From Planctomycetota bacterium (lineage in GTDB: Bacteria; Planctomycetota; UBA1135; GCA-002686595): a stretch of 64,000 bases of DNA. A model generated the notes under the pieces. That model worked only from the letters and a program-made list of their open reading frames with translations. It was not told the origin of the DNA and did not search any database. The position numbers and the translations under genes are program-made. Of this stretch, positions 21,449 through 31,973 are shown piece after piece; positions within the stretch are counted from its first letter, which is position 1, and each line of letters begins with the position of its first letter. Location: contig VGYZ01000003.1 in assembly GCA_016872795.1 (NCBI GenBank), positions 31,027 through 95,026 of the forward strand. The letters run 5' to 3'.

Positions 21449-22999
21449 GTGAGCGCAGGACGCGCGAGCGGCCTGTCCGCGCTCGAGGTCGGTGCGCTCG
21501 TCGCCGAGCTCGCTCCGCTCGTCGTCGGCGCGCACATGGCCGAGCTGGTGGCGTTGCCGCCGCGCGACCTCGTGCTCTACTTCAAGTTCGACGCGTCGAG
21601 CGACGCTCGCACGCTGGTGCGCAAGCTGCACCTCTCCGCGGACGGCGACTGCCCGCGCCTGTACTTGCAGAGCGCGCGCCAAGAGCGCCCCGACGCTCCC
21701 GCTGGTCCCTTCTTCCGCCGCTGCGCCGAAGAGCTCGCCGGTGCGCGCCTGCGCCGCATCTCGCAGGCCGGGCGCGACCGCATCGTGCTGCTCGAATTCG
21801 AGGAGGCCATCCGCGGCGAGCGTCGCACGCTCGTGGCGGAGCTCGTCGGCCGGCACTCGAACTTCGTGCTGCTCGGCCCCGCGGACAAGGTGCTCGATGT
21901 GCTCGTTCCGCCTCCGGGCGCCGCGAAGAGCGCGCCGCGCCTGCAGCTCGGCGCGCCTTGGACTCCCCCGCCGGGCAGTCCGCGCGAGAGCGCCGGCGAG
22001 CCCGGCCTCGCCGCGCGCCTCGGTCCGCCGCCGGAAGGCGGTGAGGCACGCGCGGACTGTGCCGCGCCGCTCTCGTTCCTGGTGCAGGAGGTGCTCGGCC
22101 GCGCGGTGGCTGAGCTCGCCTCCGCGCGCGCGCGCCGCGACCTGATGGAGCGCGTGGCGCGCAAGCTCGAGCGCTGCGAGTCGCTCGTGCGCGGACTCGA
22201 GCAGCGCCTCGCGGCCTCGTCGAACGCCGACAGCGTGCGCGAGGACGGCGAGGCGCTCAAGGCCAGCATGCACCTCGTGCAGCGCGGGATGGACGCGGTG
22301 AATGTGCCCGATCCGTTCTCGCCCGAGTCGCGCGAGCGTCGCATCGAGCTCGATCCGCGTCGCAGTGCGCGCGAGAATGTGGAGCTCGTGTTCGAGCGCT
22401 ACAAGAAGCTCGTGCGAGCGCGGGAAACCGTCGAGCGCGAGCTCGAACTCGCGCGCGAGAAGCTCGCGGGCCTGCGCGCGATCGCTGCGGCCTGCGAGGA
22501 CGCAGCCGGCGACGCGGCGGCGCTCGAGGAGCGCGCCATCGCGCAGGGCCTGCTCGAGCGCGCGCAGGTGACGGTCGAGGAGCGCGAGCGCAAGGCTCCC
22601 GAGCCGCGCAAGCCCTACAAGCTCTTCCGCGGCAAGAACGGCGCCGAGATCCGCGTCGGGCGCAACGCCTCCGACAACGACGACCTGACCTTCCACCACA
22701 GCAAGGGCGGGGACCTGTGGCTGCACACCGCCGACAGCTCCGGCAGTCATGTGATCCTCGTGCTCGACAAGGGCGCCGAGCCCGATTCCGAGGACCTGCT
22801 CGACGCGGCGCACCTCGCGGCCCACTTTTCGCCGCTGCGCGACGCCACGCGCGTCAATGTGCATGTCGCCCGCCGCAAGGAAGTCCACAAGCCGCGCGGC
22901 GCGAAGCCCGGCCTCGTGACGCTCTCGGGCGGCAAGGTCCTCGCTTTACGGATGCAACCAGAGCGCCTCCGGCGGCTACTCGATCCCGCGCGTGCGTGA
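21449..22999 (+). CDS. rqcH: NFACT family protein (RqcH/Tae2/fibronectin-binding like)
   Basis: C-terminal NFACT-R: YKLFRGKNGAEIRVGRNASDNDDLTFHHSKGGDLWLHTADSSGSHVIL; N-terminal NFACT-N; coiled coil between. Confidence 0.8.
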   Translation: MSAGRASGLSALEVGALVAELAPLVVGAHMAELVALPPRDLVLYFKFDASSDARTLVRKLHLSADGDCPRLYLQSARQERPDAPAGPFFRRCAEELAGARLRRISQAGRDRIVLLEFEEAIRGERRTLVAELVGRHSNFVLLGPADKVLDVLVPPPGAAKSAPRLQLGAPWTPPPGSPRESAGEPGLAARLGPPPEGGEARADCAAPLSFLVQEVLGRAVAELASARARRDLMERVARKLERCESLVRGLEQRLAASSNADSVREDGEALKASMHLVQRGMDAVNVPDPFSPESRERRIELDPRRSARENVELVFERYKKLVRARETVERELELAREKLAGLRAIAAACEDAAGDAAALEERAIAQGLLERAQVTVEERERKAPEPRKPYKLFRGKNGAEIRVGRNASDNDDLTFHHSKGGDLWLHTADSSGSHVILVLDKGAEPDSEDLLDAAHLAAHFSPLRDATRVNVHVARRKEVHKPRGAKPGLVTLSGGKVLALRMQPERLRRLLDPARA

Positions 23000-23043
23000 G
23001 GCCTGCTAGGCTCCGCGCCCCACTCCCCCACTGCGAGCAACCC

Positions 23044-24045
23044 ATGGCCCACCGACCGCTCTCGCGTCCGTTCGCGCTGCTTCTCGCCTTCGTCCCGCTC
23101 CTCGCGCCGGCCTGCAAGACGGACGAAGGCGGCGTCACGGACGAGCAGCGCATCACGCTGCACCGCGAGTTCGCGCGCAAGTACTACGACGCGGGCGAGT
23201 TCGCGCAGGCCGAGCATCAAGTCAACCTCGGGCTCGAGCTCGACGACCAGGATCAGGGCCTGCTCCTGATGAAGGCTTGGATGCGTCTGCGCGCGGGGGG
23301 GCGCGACGACCTGTTCGTCGCGGAGAAGCTGTTCCGCGAGCAGGCCCGCGCGAAGGACTACCGCGCGCTGCTCGGTCTGGCGGAGACGCGCGAGCGCCAA
23401 GGCGTGCTCTACCGCGAGTCCGCCGAGAGCATCGAGAGCGGGCAGAGCGCGACGCGCGCGACGGATCCCAAGAAGCGCGGCCTCGAGCTGCGCCACGACG
23501 CCGCCGCGGCGTGGAAGGAAGCGCGCACGAACTACCTCGCGGTGCTCGAGGCGCGGCCGTCCGAAGTTCCCGCGCTCAACGGCCTGCAGCGCGTGTGCGC
23601 GCTCGAGGGCGACCTCGAAGGCAGCCTCGGCTGGTCGCGCAAGCTGCTCGAGGTGGCCGGGGTCGAGATCGAGTTCTGGAAGTCGGACCTCCAGCGAGCA
23701 AACCTCTCCGCGCTCGAGGAGGGCGAGCTGCGTCGGCGCCTGCAAGCGAGCTCGCGGCTGTTGGCAGCGACGCACGTCTCCGCGGCGACCACGCTCCTCG
23801 CGCTCGATCGCAAGGGCGCTGCCGCCGAGGAACTCACTGCGGCGCTCGAGCTCGACTCGAGCCGAGCGGAAGTCTACAGCCGCCGCGCGCAGCTCTATGT
23901 CGACCTCGGCCAGCTGCGCGAGGCGCGCGAGGACTTGCAGCAGTTCATCAAGCTCTCGACGCTCGGCCTCGAGCACCCCGACATGAAGCGCGCCGCGGAC
24001 ATGCTGGTGGAATGCCAGCGCCAGCTCGGCGCGTTCGGCGGGTAG
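23044..24045 (+). CDS. TPR-repeat lipoprotein-like protein
   Basis: Signal peptide ALLLAFVPLLAPAC; TPR-like helices. Confidence 0.65.
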   Translation: MAHRPLSRPFALLLAFVPLLAPACKTDEGGVTDEQRITLHREFARKYYDAGEFAQAEHQVNLGLELDDQDQGLLLMKAWMRLRAGGRDDLFVAEKLFREQARAKDYRALLGLAETRERQGVLYRESAESIESGQSATRATDPKKRGLELRHDAAAAWKEARTNYLAVLEARPSEVPALNGLQRVCALEGDLEGSLGWSRKLLEVAGVEIEFWKSDLQRANLSALEEGELRRRLQASSRLLAATHVSAATTLLALDRKGAAAEELTAALELDSSRAEVYSRRAQLYVDLGQLREAREDLQQFIKLSTLGLEHPDMKRAADMLVECQRQLGAFGG

Positions 24046-24060
24046 CTCGCCCGCGCCCGC

Positions 24061-25113
24061 TCAGACCTGCCGCGAGGCAGCCGGCTTCCAGCTGCGCGTG
24101 CGGCGCTGGCCCCAGCGATCGATCACGATCACCTCGACCGGGCCGCGCTCCTCGCGAGCCTGAAGCTGGCGCGAGACATCGTCGCGCGAGCGCAACGACA
24201 CACCGTTCATCTCGAGCAGCACATGGCCACGCTGCAAGCCCAGTTGCTGCGCGATACTGCCCGGCTCGACGCGCTCGATGCGCAGGCCCACGCCCGGCTC
24301 GAGGCCGAGCGCGGTCGCTTCCTCCGCGGAGAGCGGCACGATCGCCACGCCGAGGATGTCCGTGCGGACTTCGGACGCGAGCTCGCGTTGCAGGTCGAGG
24401 GGCCAGCTCTGTCCCGCTTGCGCGCCGCCGTGCGCGGAGCCGCCGCCGACCTTGCCGCGCAGCTCCGGGTGCTGCTCGAGCAGCTCGTCGATCGACTTCG
24501 CGCTGTATTCCTCGGTCGTAGTCTGGCCGTTCTCGCTGCGCGAGATCTTGCACTTCACGCCGTCGGGTCCGCTCTCGAGCGAGAGCGACTCGGACTGGCT
24601 GCGCATCGAGAGGCCGCTTCCGTCCTGCGGCGCGGGAGGGATCGGAGGGCCGCCGCGGCGGCCGAAGCCGGGGAACGAGCGGTCGAGGTCCTCGAACATC
24701 TCACGGCGCAGATCGTCGAGATCGAAGTCCTGCCCGAACGCATCGGGGAAGAACACACCGCGGCGAGCGCGCGGGCCTTGACCTGCGGCGTGGCGCGGAC
24801 CGAGCTCGCGCAACGCGAGTCGCGCGCTCCACGCCAGCTCGACGCTGGCTTCGTCGCGCGCCCAGCCCTCGAGCGCCGTGCGCAGGCTCTCGTCGCGCCG
24901 GGCGGCATTCACCAGCGCCTCGAAGGACTGTTCGCGCAGGTCGAGGTCGGACGCCGCGAGCTTGTTCTTCCAGCCTTCGATGTCGGCGCTGGTCGCGGGC
25001 GCGGTCGGCTGCACGCGCACGAGTTGGCCTTGGGCGACGGTCGGGAGCGGTTGGAACGAGGCGCCGAGCGTGGCGCTGCCGAGCACGAGCGAGGCGAGTG
25101 TGGTGAGATGCAT
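24061..25113 (-). CDS. Secreted PDZ-domain protein
   Basis: Signal peptide; C-terminal PDZ (GLEPGVGLRIERVEPGSIAQQLGLQRGHVLLEMNGVSLRSRDDVSRQLQ). Confidence 0.75.
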   Translation of the reverse strand: MHLTTLASLVLGSATLGASFQPLPTVAQGQLVRVQPTAPATSADIEGWKNKLAASDLDLREQSFEALVNAARRDESLRTALEGWARDEASVELAWSARLALRELGPRHAAGQGPRARRGVFFPDAFGQDFDLDDLRREMFEDLDRSFPGFGRRGGPPIPPAPQDGSGLSMRSQSESLSLESGPDGVKCKISRSENGQTTTEEYSAKSIDELLEQHPELRGKVGGGSAHGGAQAGQSWPLDLQRELASEVRTDILGVAIVPLSAEEATALGLEPGVGLRIERVEPGSIAQQLGLQRGHVLLEMNGVSLRSRDDVSRQLQAREERGPVEVIVIDRWGQRRTRSWKPAASRQV

Positions 25114-25225
25114 GGCTGGAGCGCGCAGTTCGCTCGCGGGGCGAGCTGGGGACGCGCGTACCCCCTTGGGAGTGGTGATGGCAACTTCACGCGCGCGGGG
25201 AACGACCGCGCGCGCCGACGCGGCG

Positions 25226-25912
25226 TCAGCGCAGCTCGCGATCGCTCGCGAGCGATCCTGTGCTGACACCGGTCGCGGATTCGAACGGAACGGAGAAGTC
25301 GCGCCGGCGTTCTTCGCCGGGCGCGCGCCGCAGACCCCCGCTCGTCCCTGCGGACGACGGAGCGGGCAGCAGCTCGGAAGCGCCCGTCAGCGGGAGCGTC
25401 CGGACCGGAGCGAGCGTCTCCCCTGCGGGCGACGCGACCAGCACGGTCTCCGGCGCGGTTGCAGGCGCCTGGGTGTTGGCGAGCGCGGAATCCGCGGTCG
25501 TCGACGGGGGCAGGGACACGAGCAGCTGCCAGACCAGCGCCACGGCCGCGGCGGCTGCGGCGAGCACGCTCGCGCGGCGCACCAGCAGGCTGCTCCGAGG
25601 ACGAGCTCGGGCGGCACCCGAGGGTCGGGCGGGTGACAGCGCGGGAGCGGGATCGAGCGCCGCGAGCCGACCTTCGGCTGCGAGCGTCGAGCGCACGCGA
25701 GACCACATGTCGATCGTGGGCACCGGATCGCCGGCGCGCTCGCGCAGGGCGGCTAGGGCGAGGCCGAGGCGCTCGGCCTGCGCACGGCAGGTCGAGCACT
25801 GTCCGAGGTGCGCGGCGCAGTCCGCGGCGCGCTTTGAGCTCGCGGGGGTCTCGTCATCGCGCTCGAGCAGGTGCTCGAGGACGCTGGCGCAATCGATCGG
25901 TTCGCTGTTCAT
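25226..25912 (-). CDS. Putative anti-sigma factor (zinc-finger type, one TM)
   Basis: CAAHLGQCSTCRAQAERLGLAL (HxxxCxxC), one TM segment; start overlaps sigma-factor stop. Confidence 0.7.
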   Translation of the reverse strand: MNSEPIDCASVLEHLLERDDETPASSKRAADCAAHLGQCSTCRAQAERLGLALAALRERAGDPVPTIDMWSRVRSTLAAEGRLAALDPAPALSPARPSGAARARPRSSLLVRRASVLAAAAAAVALVWQLLVSLPPSTTADSALANTQAPATAPETVLVASPAGETLAPVRTLPLTGASELLPAPSSAGTSGGLRRAPGEERRRDFSVPFESATGVSTGSLASDRELR

Positions 25913-26679
25913 GCCTGCTCGTCCGTCTCTCGGTCGGGTACGCGGGAGGGTCGGCTCGCGTTGGGGCGAGCTTCGTTCTTGTCGGTCTGTGGTGTTCGGC
26001 GCAACTCCGCAGCGCGCTCCCGTCGTTCCCACTCCTCGAAAAACAGCTTGCGCCCGCGGTGCAGGCGCCAGCGCACGGTGACATGGGTCGCGCCGACGAT
26101 CTTCGCGATCAGGTTGCAGGGCAGCCCCTCGATGTCGCGCAGCGTGAGCACCGACTGGAAGTGCGGGGCGAGCGCCGCGATGCACGCGCGCACCTTGCCC
26201 GCCGTTTCCTGCGCCTCCAGGTGTTCAAAGGGCGCCGGCGCGTTGTTGGGCAGTTCCGCCTCCCAGCTCGCGCCGTCGTCCTCGCCGTTGGAGGACTGCG
26301 TCAGGAGCCGCCGCCGCCGCAGGTGGTCGATGGCGAGGTTGGTGACGATGCGGTTGAGCCAGGTCGAGAAGTTGTACTGGTAGTCGAAGCGCTCCAAGCT
26401 GCGGAAGACGCGCAGGAAGGCCTCCTGCACGATGTCTTGGGCGTCGTCGTCGCTGGGCACCAGATGGCGGGCGACGCGGAACGCGCGCGCCTGATGGGAC
26501 TTCACCAGCGCCTCGAAGGCCTGCTCTTCCCCGCGCGCCGCCCTGCGGATCACCTCGGCCTCGGCCGGATCCGGAGCCGGGGCACGCGCGTCCTTCGACG
26601 AAGGCTCGTCCGAGTCAGGACTCGGGGGAGGCTCGTCCTCGGGGGGGAGCGCGTGCGCCATGGGCTGGGCGGTTCTCAT
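25909..26679 (-). CDS. ECF RNA polymerase sigma factor
   Basis: AFRVARHLVPSDDDAQDIVQEAFLRVFRSLERFDYQYNFSTWLNRIVTNLAIDHLRRRR; sigma-70 region 4-like C-terminus. Confidence 0.9.
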   Translation of the reverse strand: MRTAQPMAHALPPEDEPPPSPDSDEPSSKDARAPAPDPAEAEVIRRAARGEEQAFEALVKSHQARAFRVARHLVPSDDDAQDIVQEAFLRVFRSLERFDYQYNFSTWLNRIVTNLAIDHLRRRRLLTQSSNGEDDGASWEAELPNNAPAPFEHLEAQETAGKVRACIAALAPHFQSVLTLRDIEGLPCNLIAKIVGATHVTVRWRLHRGRKLFFEEWERRERAAELRRTPQTDKNEARPNASRPSRVPDRETDEQA

Positions 26680-26830
26680 CGGCCAAGGCCGCGGGGATTC
26701 GAGACCCCTGCGGGCCACCTGAAAGCGAGCCTACGCGCCCCGAGGCTAGCTGTTGGCGCGGAGCCCAGCGAAGGAAATCACCCCGGGCGCTGGGCAGGTC
26801 TGCGGGGCCGTGGCGCGCGGAGGTCGGTCC

Positions 26831-27829
26831 CTAGACCTTCGGGAAGCGGCCCGAGAGCCACCCCATCTGGCGGAACTTCTTGCGTCGTTCGCGGACCAAG
26901 AGGGTGGCGTCGCGTCCCCCGAAGGCGTCGAGCTCGCGCAGGATCGTGCGCTTGACCTCTTCCATCGCCACGGCCGGAGCGCGGTGCGCTCCACCCAAGG
27001 GCTCGGGGATGACCGCGTCGATCAGGCCGAGCTTGATCAGGTCCTTGCTCGTCAGCTTGAGCGCCTCGGCGGCGTCCGGAGTGCGCTCGCCATCCTTCCA
27101 CAGGATCGCGGCGCAACCCTCGGGGCTGATCACGGAGTAGTAGCTGTACTCCATCATCAGCACGCGGTCGCCCACTCCGATGCCCAAGGCTCCGCCCGAG
27201 CCACCCTCGCCGATCACGATCGAGAGGATCGGCGTGCGCAGCGACATCATCTGCAAGATGTTCTCGGCGATGGCGGCGGCCTGACCGCGCTCTTCGGCGC
27301 CGATCCCCGGGTACGCGCCCGGCGTGTTGATCAGGGTCACGATCGGCAGGCCGAGTTTCGCCGCGAGTTGCATCTTGCGCAGCGCCTTGCGGTAGCCCTC
27401 GGGATGCGCGCAGCCGAAGTTGCAGGCGAGGCGCTCCTTGGTCGTCTTGCCCTTGCGGTGCGCGATCAGCATGAAGCGCCGCCCCGCGAGCGTCGCGAGG
27501 CCCGCGACCATGGCCTTGTCGTCGGCGAAGTACTTGTCGCCGCACAGCTCGACGAAGTCGTCGAGCATGTGGATGTAGTCGAGCGTCACCGGGCGGTCGT
27601 TGTGGCGAGCGACATTGACCGTCTCCCAAGCGCTCAGGTCCTTGTAGGTCGTCTCGAGCGCGGTGCGGTGCTGCTTGCGCAGCGCCTCGATCTCGCTCGA
27701 GATATCCAGCCGCGTGCGCAGGGCGAGCGCCTCGAGCTCGGCCAGCTTGGCCTCGAGCTCCTTGATCGGACGCTCGAAGGACATGCCGCCGGAGTCGGAG
27801 CGGGCGGAGGGCTTTTCTGTGGTCGCCAT
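26831..27829 (-). CDS. accA: Acetyl-CoA carboxylase carboxyltransferase subunit alpha
   Basis: NFGCAHPEGYRKALRKMQLAAKLGLPIVTLINTPGAYPGIGAEERGQ; VIGEGGSGGALGIGVGD. Confidence 0.96.
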   Translation of the reverse strand: MATTEKPSARSDSGGMSFERPIKELEAKLAELEALALRTRLDISSEIEALRKQHRTALETTYKDLSAWETVNVARHNDRPVTLDYIHMLDDFVELCGDKYFADDKAMVAGLATLAGRRFMLIAHRKGKTTKERLACNFGCAHPEGYRKALRKMQLAAKLGLPIVTLINTPGAYPGIGAEERGQAAAIAENILQMMSLRTPILSIVIGEGGSGGALGIGVGDRVLMMEYSYYSVISPEGCAAILWKDGERTPDAAEALKLTSKDLIKLGLIDAVIPEPLGGAHRAPAVAMEEVKRTILRELDAFGGRDATLLVRERRKKFRQMGWLSGRFPKV

Positions 27830-28153
27830 CGTGGAGGTGTTACCCCGAGGGGCGGGAGGCGCGCGCCGATCCCCGAGGCCCGCATGGTGGAGCAGCGGAC
27901 GCTCGGGTGCAACCCCACGCTCCGCCGGCGCCCGACCGCCCCCCACGCTGGGGGCCGCGGAGGGCGCTGCGGGCCGCAAAGGCCACGGAAAATCCCGCTT
28001 GGGAATGGCCAGCAGCCCTTTGGGGCGCCGCCGTCCGTGGGGTAGATTCCTGCCCTGTTCGAGGCCTCGAGGCGGCCTCGGACCCCCACCCCTAGTGTTG
28101 GCAGGGGTGCGGTGCTCCCAAGTCTTGCGCACTCTCGAGGTGATCTCCTAGCC

Positions 28154-31108
28154 GTGTCCCAGAAGGCGATGCCCATGCCCGCGCCCGCAAGTTCCGCGCC
28201 CACATCGCTCCCCATGGCGTGGCGGCTCGAGGTGTTCCGGCGCGAGGGACTCGACGATCCCGATGGCGCACGCGCGCTCGCCGCGGCGCGCGAGCTGGGA
28301 CTGATGTCGGTGCGCTCCTTGCGCCATGGTCGCGGCTACTTGATCTCGCCGGACACGGACGAGAGCGCGGTCGCGCGCATTGCCAGCGAGCTCGTGTGCG
28401 ACCCGGTGCTCGAGACTTGCCGCATCACTCGACCGGGCGCCGCGCCGCAGGCGGCAGCGCTCGCCAAGCGCGTGCTCGTCGCCCGCAAGCCGGGCGTGAT
28501 GGATCCCGTGGCGCTCACGGTCGAGCGAGCCATCGAGCGCGCGAAGCTCGCGCGCTGCCGCGACGGCTCGCGCGTGCGCGTGCTCACATTCTCGGCGTGG
28601 GAGTGCTTCGGCGCCGTGGCGCGCGCGGATCTAGAGCTCATCGCGACGAAGATCCTCGCCAACGATGTGATCGACGAGGTGCGCGTCGGTGACGAGTGCG
28701 TGCACTTCGTGCTGCCGGGCAATGTGGCCGTGCGCGACGCGGGCGCGATTCCCTTGTGCAAGGCGAGCGACGCGGAGCTCGAGCGCATCTCGAAGGACGG
28801 TCATCTCTCGCTGACGCTCATCGAGATGCGCGCCATCCGCGACCACTATGTCGCCGCGGGCCGCGAGCCCACGGTCGCCGAGCTCGAGACGCTCGCGCAG
28901 ACATGGAGCGAGCACTGCAAGCACAAGACATTCGCCGGCGTGATCGACTACGACGGCGAGCGCATCGAGAACCTGCTCAAGTCCACGATCAAGGCCGCGA
29001 CGCTCGAGCTGGCGAAGCCCTGGTGCGTCAGCGTGTTCCACGACAACGCGGGCGTGATCGAGTTCGAGCCGGGCTGGCATGTGTGCTTCAAGGTCGAGAC
29101 TCACAACCACCCGAGCGCGATCGATCCCTACGGCGGCTCGGGCACGGGCGTGGGCGGCGTGATCCGCGACATTCTCGGGGTCGGCCTCGGCGCGAAGCCG
29201 ATCGCGAACACCGACGCATTCTTCGTCGGGCCGCTCGACCTTCCCGAGCAGGAGCTCCCCAAGGGTTGCATGCATCCGCGCCGCATCCTGCGCGGCGTCG
29301 TCGCGGGCGTGCGCGACTACGGCAATCGCATGGGGATTCCGACGGTGAACGGCGGCGTGTGGGTCGATCCGCGCTATGTCGGAAACCCGCTCGTGTACGC
29401 CGGAACGGTGGGCCTGATGCCCGCGCACTGCGCCACGAAGGAAGTCAAGCCCGGCGACATCATCGTCGTGGCCGGCGGCCGCACCGGGCGCGACGGCATT
29501 CACGGCGCGACATTCTCGTCGGCGGAGCTGCACGAGGACTCGGTCGTGGTGTCGAGCTCGGCCGTGCAGATCGGCAACGCGATCACGGAGAAGCGCGTGC
29601 TCGACGCGCTGCTTTCGGCGCGCGACCTCGGCCTGTATCGGGCGGTCACCGACTGCGGCGCGGGCGGACTCTCGAGCGCCGTCGGCGAGATGGGTGCGGA
29701 GTGCGGCGCGCGCGTCGAGCTGGAGAAGGTGCCGCTCAAGTACCCCGGCCTCTCCCCCGCCGAGATCTGGATCAGCGAGGCGCAGGAGCGCATGGTGTTC
29801 GCCGTGGCGCCGGAGAAGCTCGCCGCGCTGCTGGCGGTCTTCGCCGCGGAAGACTGCGAGGCGAGCGCGATCGGCATGTTCACCGACACGGGCGTGCTCG
29901 AGCTCTCCTACGCGGGCGCGAGCGTCGGCACGCTCGACATGCACTTCCTCCACGAGGGCACGCCCAAGTGGCTGCGCAAGGCGACGCGTCCGGTGGTGCG
30001 CACCGACGATCCGGCCTGTCCGCCGTGCGCGGATGCGAACGCGGCGCTGCTCGCGCTGCTCTCGAGCCCCAACATCGCCAGCAAAGAGTGGATCGTGCGC
30101 ATGTACGACCACGAAGTGCAGGCCATGGGCGTCACCAAGCCGCTGTGCGGCGAGCGCGACGACGGCCCGGGCGACGGCGCGGTGCTGCAGCCGCTGCCTC
30201 ACTCGCGCAAGGGCATCGCGCTCGGTTGCGGCGCGAATCCCGGCTATGGCCTGCTCGATCCGTGGGCCATGGCGAGCGCCGCGATCGACGAGGCGCTGCG
30301 CAACGCGGTCGCCGTCGGCGGCGATCCCGAGCGCACGGCGATCCTCGACAACTTCTCGTGGGCCAACTGCGCGCGTCCGGCGGAGCTCGGCAAGCTGGTC
30401 GAGGCTTCGCGCGCCTGCTACGCGACGGCCAAGGCCTTTGGCACGCCGTTCATCTCAGGGAAGGACAGCCTGAACAACGAGTTCCGCGTCGGCGACGAGG
30501 TCATCACGATCCCGCCGACTCTGTTCGTCTCGGCGCTCGCGATCGTCCCGGATGTCGCCCGCGCGGTGACGATGGACCTCAAGACCGCTGGGAATCCCGT
30601 GTACATGGTCGGCATGACCCACGCGGAGTTCGGCGGCTCGCACTGGTTCGCGCACATGGGGATCGCGGGCGGCCGCGTGCCGCGCCCCGATCTCGTGCTC
30701 GCGCCGCGCACGCTGAAGGCCCTGCACCGCGCGATCGCCGCGGGCAGTGTGCGCGCCTGCCACGACCTCTCCGAAGGCGGGCTCGCGGTCGCTGCGGCCG
30801 AGACGGCGTTCGCGGGCGAGCGCGGGCTCGAGCTCGACCTTTCCGCGCTGCCGTGCGGGACGATTCCGGCACACCACGACCCGGACGCGACGCGGCTCTT
30901 CTCCGAGTCGTGCACACGCTTTCTCGTCGAAGTGGACGCGAGCCGCGCGAGCGAGTTCGAGCGCGCGCTCTCAGGCCTCGACTGCGCTCGCGTGGGGCGC
31001 GTGAGCGAGGGGCGACGACTGCTCGTGCGAGGAACGCGCGGCAAGGTCGTGATCGACGCGAGCCTCGACGCGCTGCGCGCCGCGCACCAGGGAGGCTTTC
31101 AGGGATGA
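28154..31108 (+). CDS. purL: Phosphoribosylformylglycinamidine synthase PurL with N-terminal PurS-like region(s)
   Basis: QTWSEHCKHKTFAGVI; VKVETHNHPSAIDPYGGSGTGVGGVIRDILG-type motif; N-terminal ~220 aa PurS-like; GTG or downstream ATG start. Confidence 0.93.
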   Translation: MSQKAMPMPAPASSAPTSLPMAWRLEVFRREGLDDPDGARALAAARELGLMSVRSLRHGRGYLISPDTDESAVARIASELVCDPVLETCRITRPGAAPQAAALAKRVLVARKPGVMDPVALTVERAIERAKLARCRDGSRVRVLTFSAWECFGAVARADLELIATKILANDVIDEVRVGDECVHFVLPGNVAVRDAGAIPLCKASDAELERISKDGHLSLTLIEMRAIRDHYVAAGREPTVAELETLAQTWSEHCKHKTFAGVIDYDGERIENLLKSTIKAATLELAKPWCVSVFHDNAGVIEFEPGWHVCFKVETHNHPSAIDPYGGSGTGVGGVIRDILGVGLGAKPIANTDAFFVGPLDLPEQELPKGCMHPRRILRGVVAGVRDYGNRMGIPTVNGGVWVDPRYVGNPLVYAGTVGLMPAHCATKEVKPGDIIVVAGGRTGRDGIHGATFSSAELHEDSVVVSSSAVQIGNAITEKRVLDALLSARDLGLYRAVTDCGAGGLSSAVGEMGAECGARVELEKVPLKYPGLSPAEIWISEAQERMVFAVAPEKLAALLAVFAAEDCEASAIGMFTDTGVLELSYAGASVGTLDMHFLHEGTPKWLRKATRPVVRTDDPACPPCADANAALLALLSSPNIASKEWIVRMYDHEVQAMGVTKPLCGERDDGPGDGAVLQPLPHSRKGIALGCGANPGYGLLDPWAMASAAIDEALRNAVAVGGDPERTAILDNFSWANCARPAELGKLVEASRACYATAKAFGTPFISGKDSLNNEFRVGDEVITIPPTLFVSALAIVPDVARAVTMDLKTAGNPVYMVGMTHAEFGGSHWFAHMGIAGGRVPRPDLVLAPRTLKALHRAIAAGSVRACHDLSEGGLAVAAAETAFAGERGLELDLSALPCGTIPAHHDPDATRLFSESCTRFLVEVDASRASEFERALSGLDCARVGRVSEGRRLLVRGTRGKVVIDASLDALRAAHQGGFQG

Positions 31109-31905
31109 GCACGCACGCGATCGTGCTGCGCACCGCAGGCACCAACTGCGAGCACGAGACCAAGCTCGCGCTCGAGTGCGGCGGCGCGAGCGCCGAGCTG
31201 CTGCACCTGCACAAGCTCTGCGCCGAGCCCGCGCGGCTCGACGCGGCGCGCATCCTCGTGCTCCCGGGCGGCTTCAGCTACGGCGACGACATCGCGGCGG
31301 GGCGCGTCCTCGGCCACGGGCTGCGCACATTCCTCGGCCGCGAGCTCTCGGCCTTCGTCGCGCGCGGTGGCTTCGTGCTCGGCGTGTGCAACGGTTTCCA
31401 GGCGCTCGTGGACACGGGCCTGCTCGAAGGGCTCGACGCCGACGGTCGCCCCAAGGGCGGCGAGCGGCGCTCGATCGCGCTCTCGGCGAACGAGTCGGGG
31501 CACTACGAGTGTCGCTGGGTGACGCTGCGCAACGAGCCCTCGAAGTGCGCTTGGCTCGAAGCCGGCACGCTGTGGCCCGTGCCCGTCGCCCACGGCGAAG
31601 GCCGGCTGGTCTTCAAGGACGACGCTACCTTGGAGCGCCTGCGCCGCAACGGGCAGGTCGCGCTGCGCTATGTCACCATCGACGGCGGGCAGGCGCGCTA
31701 TCCCGCGCTCCCCAACGGCTCGACCGACGCCATCGCGGGCCTGTGCGACGCGACCGGCCGCGTGCTCGGCCTGATGCCGCACCCTGAACGCAATCTCAGT
31801 CCCTGGAACCACCCGCGCTGGACCCGCATGGGACCGCGCGCGGCGGGCGAGGGACTCGAGTTCTATCGACGACTGGTGGAGGCCGCCGGCAGCGCGGCCC
31901 GTTAG
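31105..31905 (+). CDS. purQ: Phosphoribosylformylglycinamidine synthase glutaminase subunit PurQ
   Basis: LPGGFSYGDDIAAGR, GFVLGVCNGFQALVDTGLL, GLMPHPERN; overlaps purL stop (ATGA). Confidence 0.95.
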   Translation: MSTHAIVLRTAGTNCEHETKLALECGGASAELLHLHKLCAEPARLDAARILVLPGGFSYGDDIAAGRVLGHGLRTFLGRELSAFVARGGFVLGVCNGFQALVDTGLLEGLDADGRPKGGERRSIALSANESGHYECRWVTLRNEPSKCAWLEAGTLWPVPVAHGEGRLVFKDDATLERLRRNGQVALRYVTIDGGQARYPALPNGSTDAIAGLCDATGRVLGLMPHPERNLSPWNHPRWTRMGPRAAGEGLEFYRRLVEAAGSAAR

Positions 31906-31973
31906 CCGCGCAGTGCGTCCTCCACCGAACTTCCAACCTCTTCTCCAACGACCTGCACCTCGGAATTCACGCC

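Noticed and set aside
28631-30202. 523-aa minus ORF
   Set aside because: Antisense to purL.
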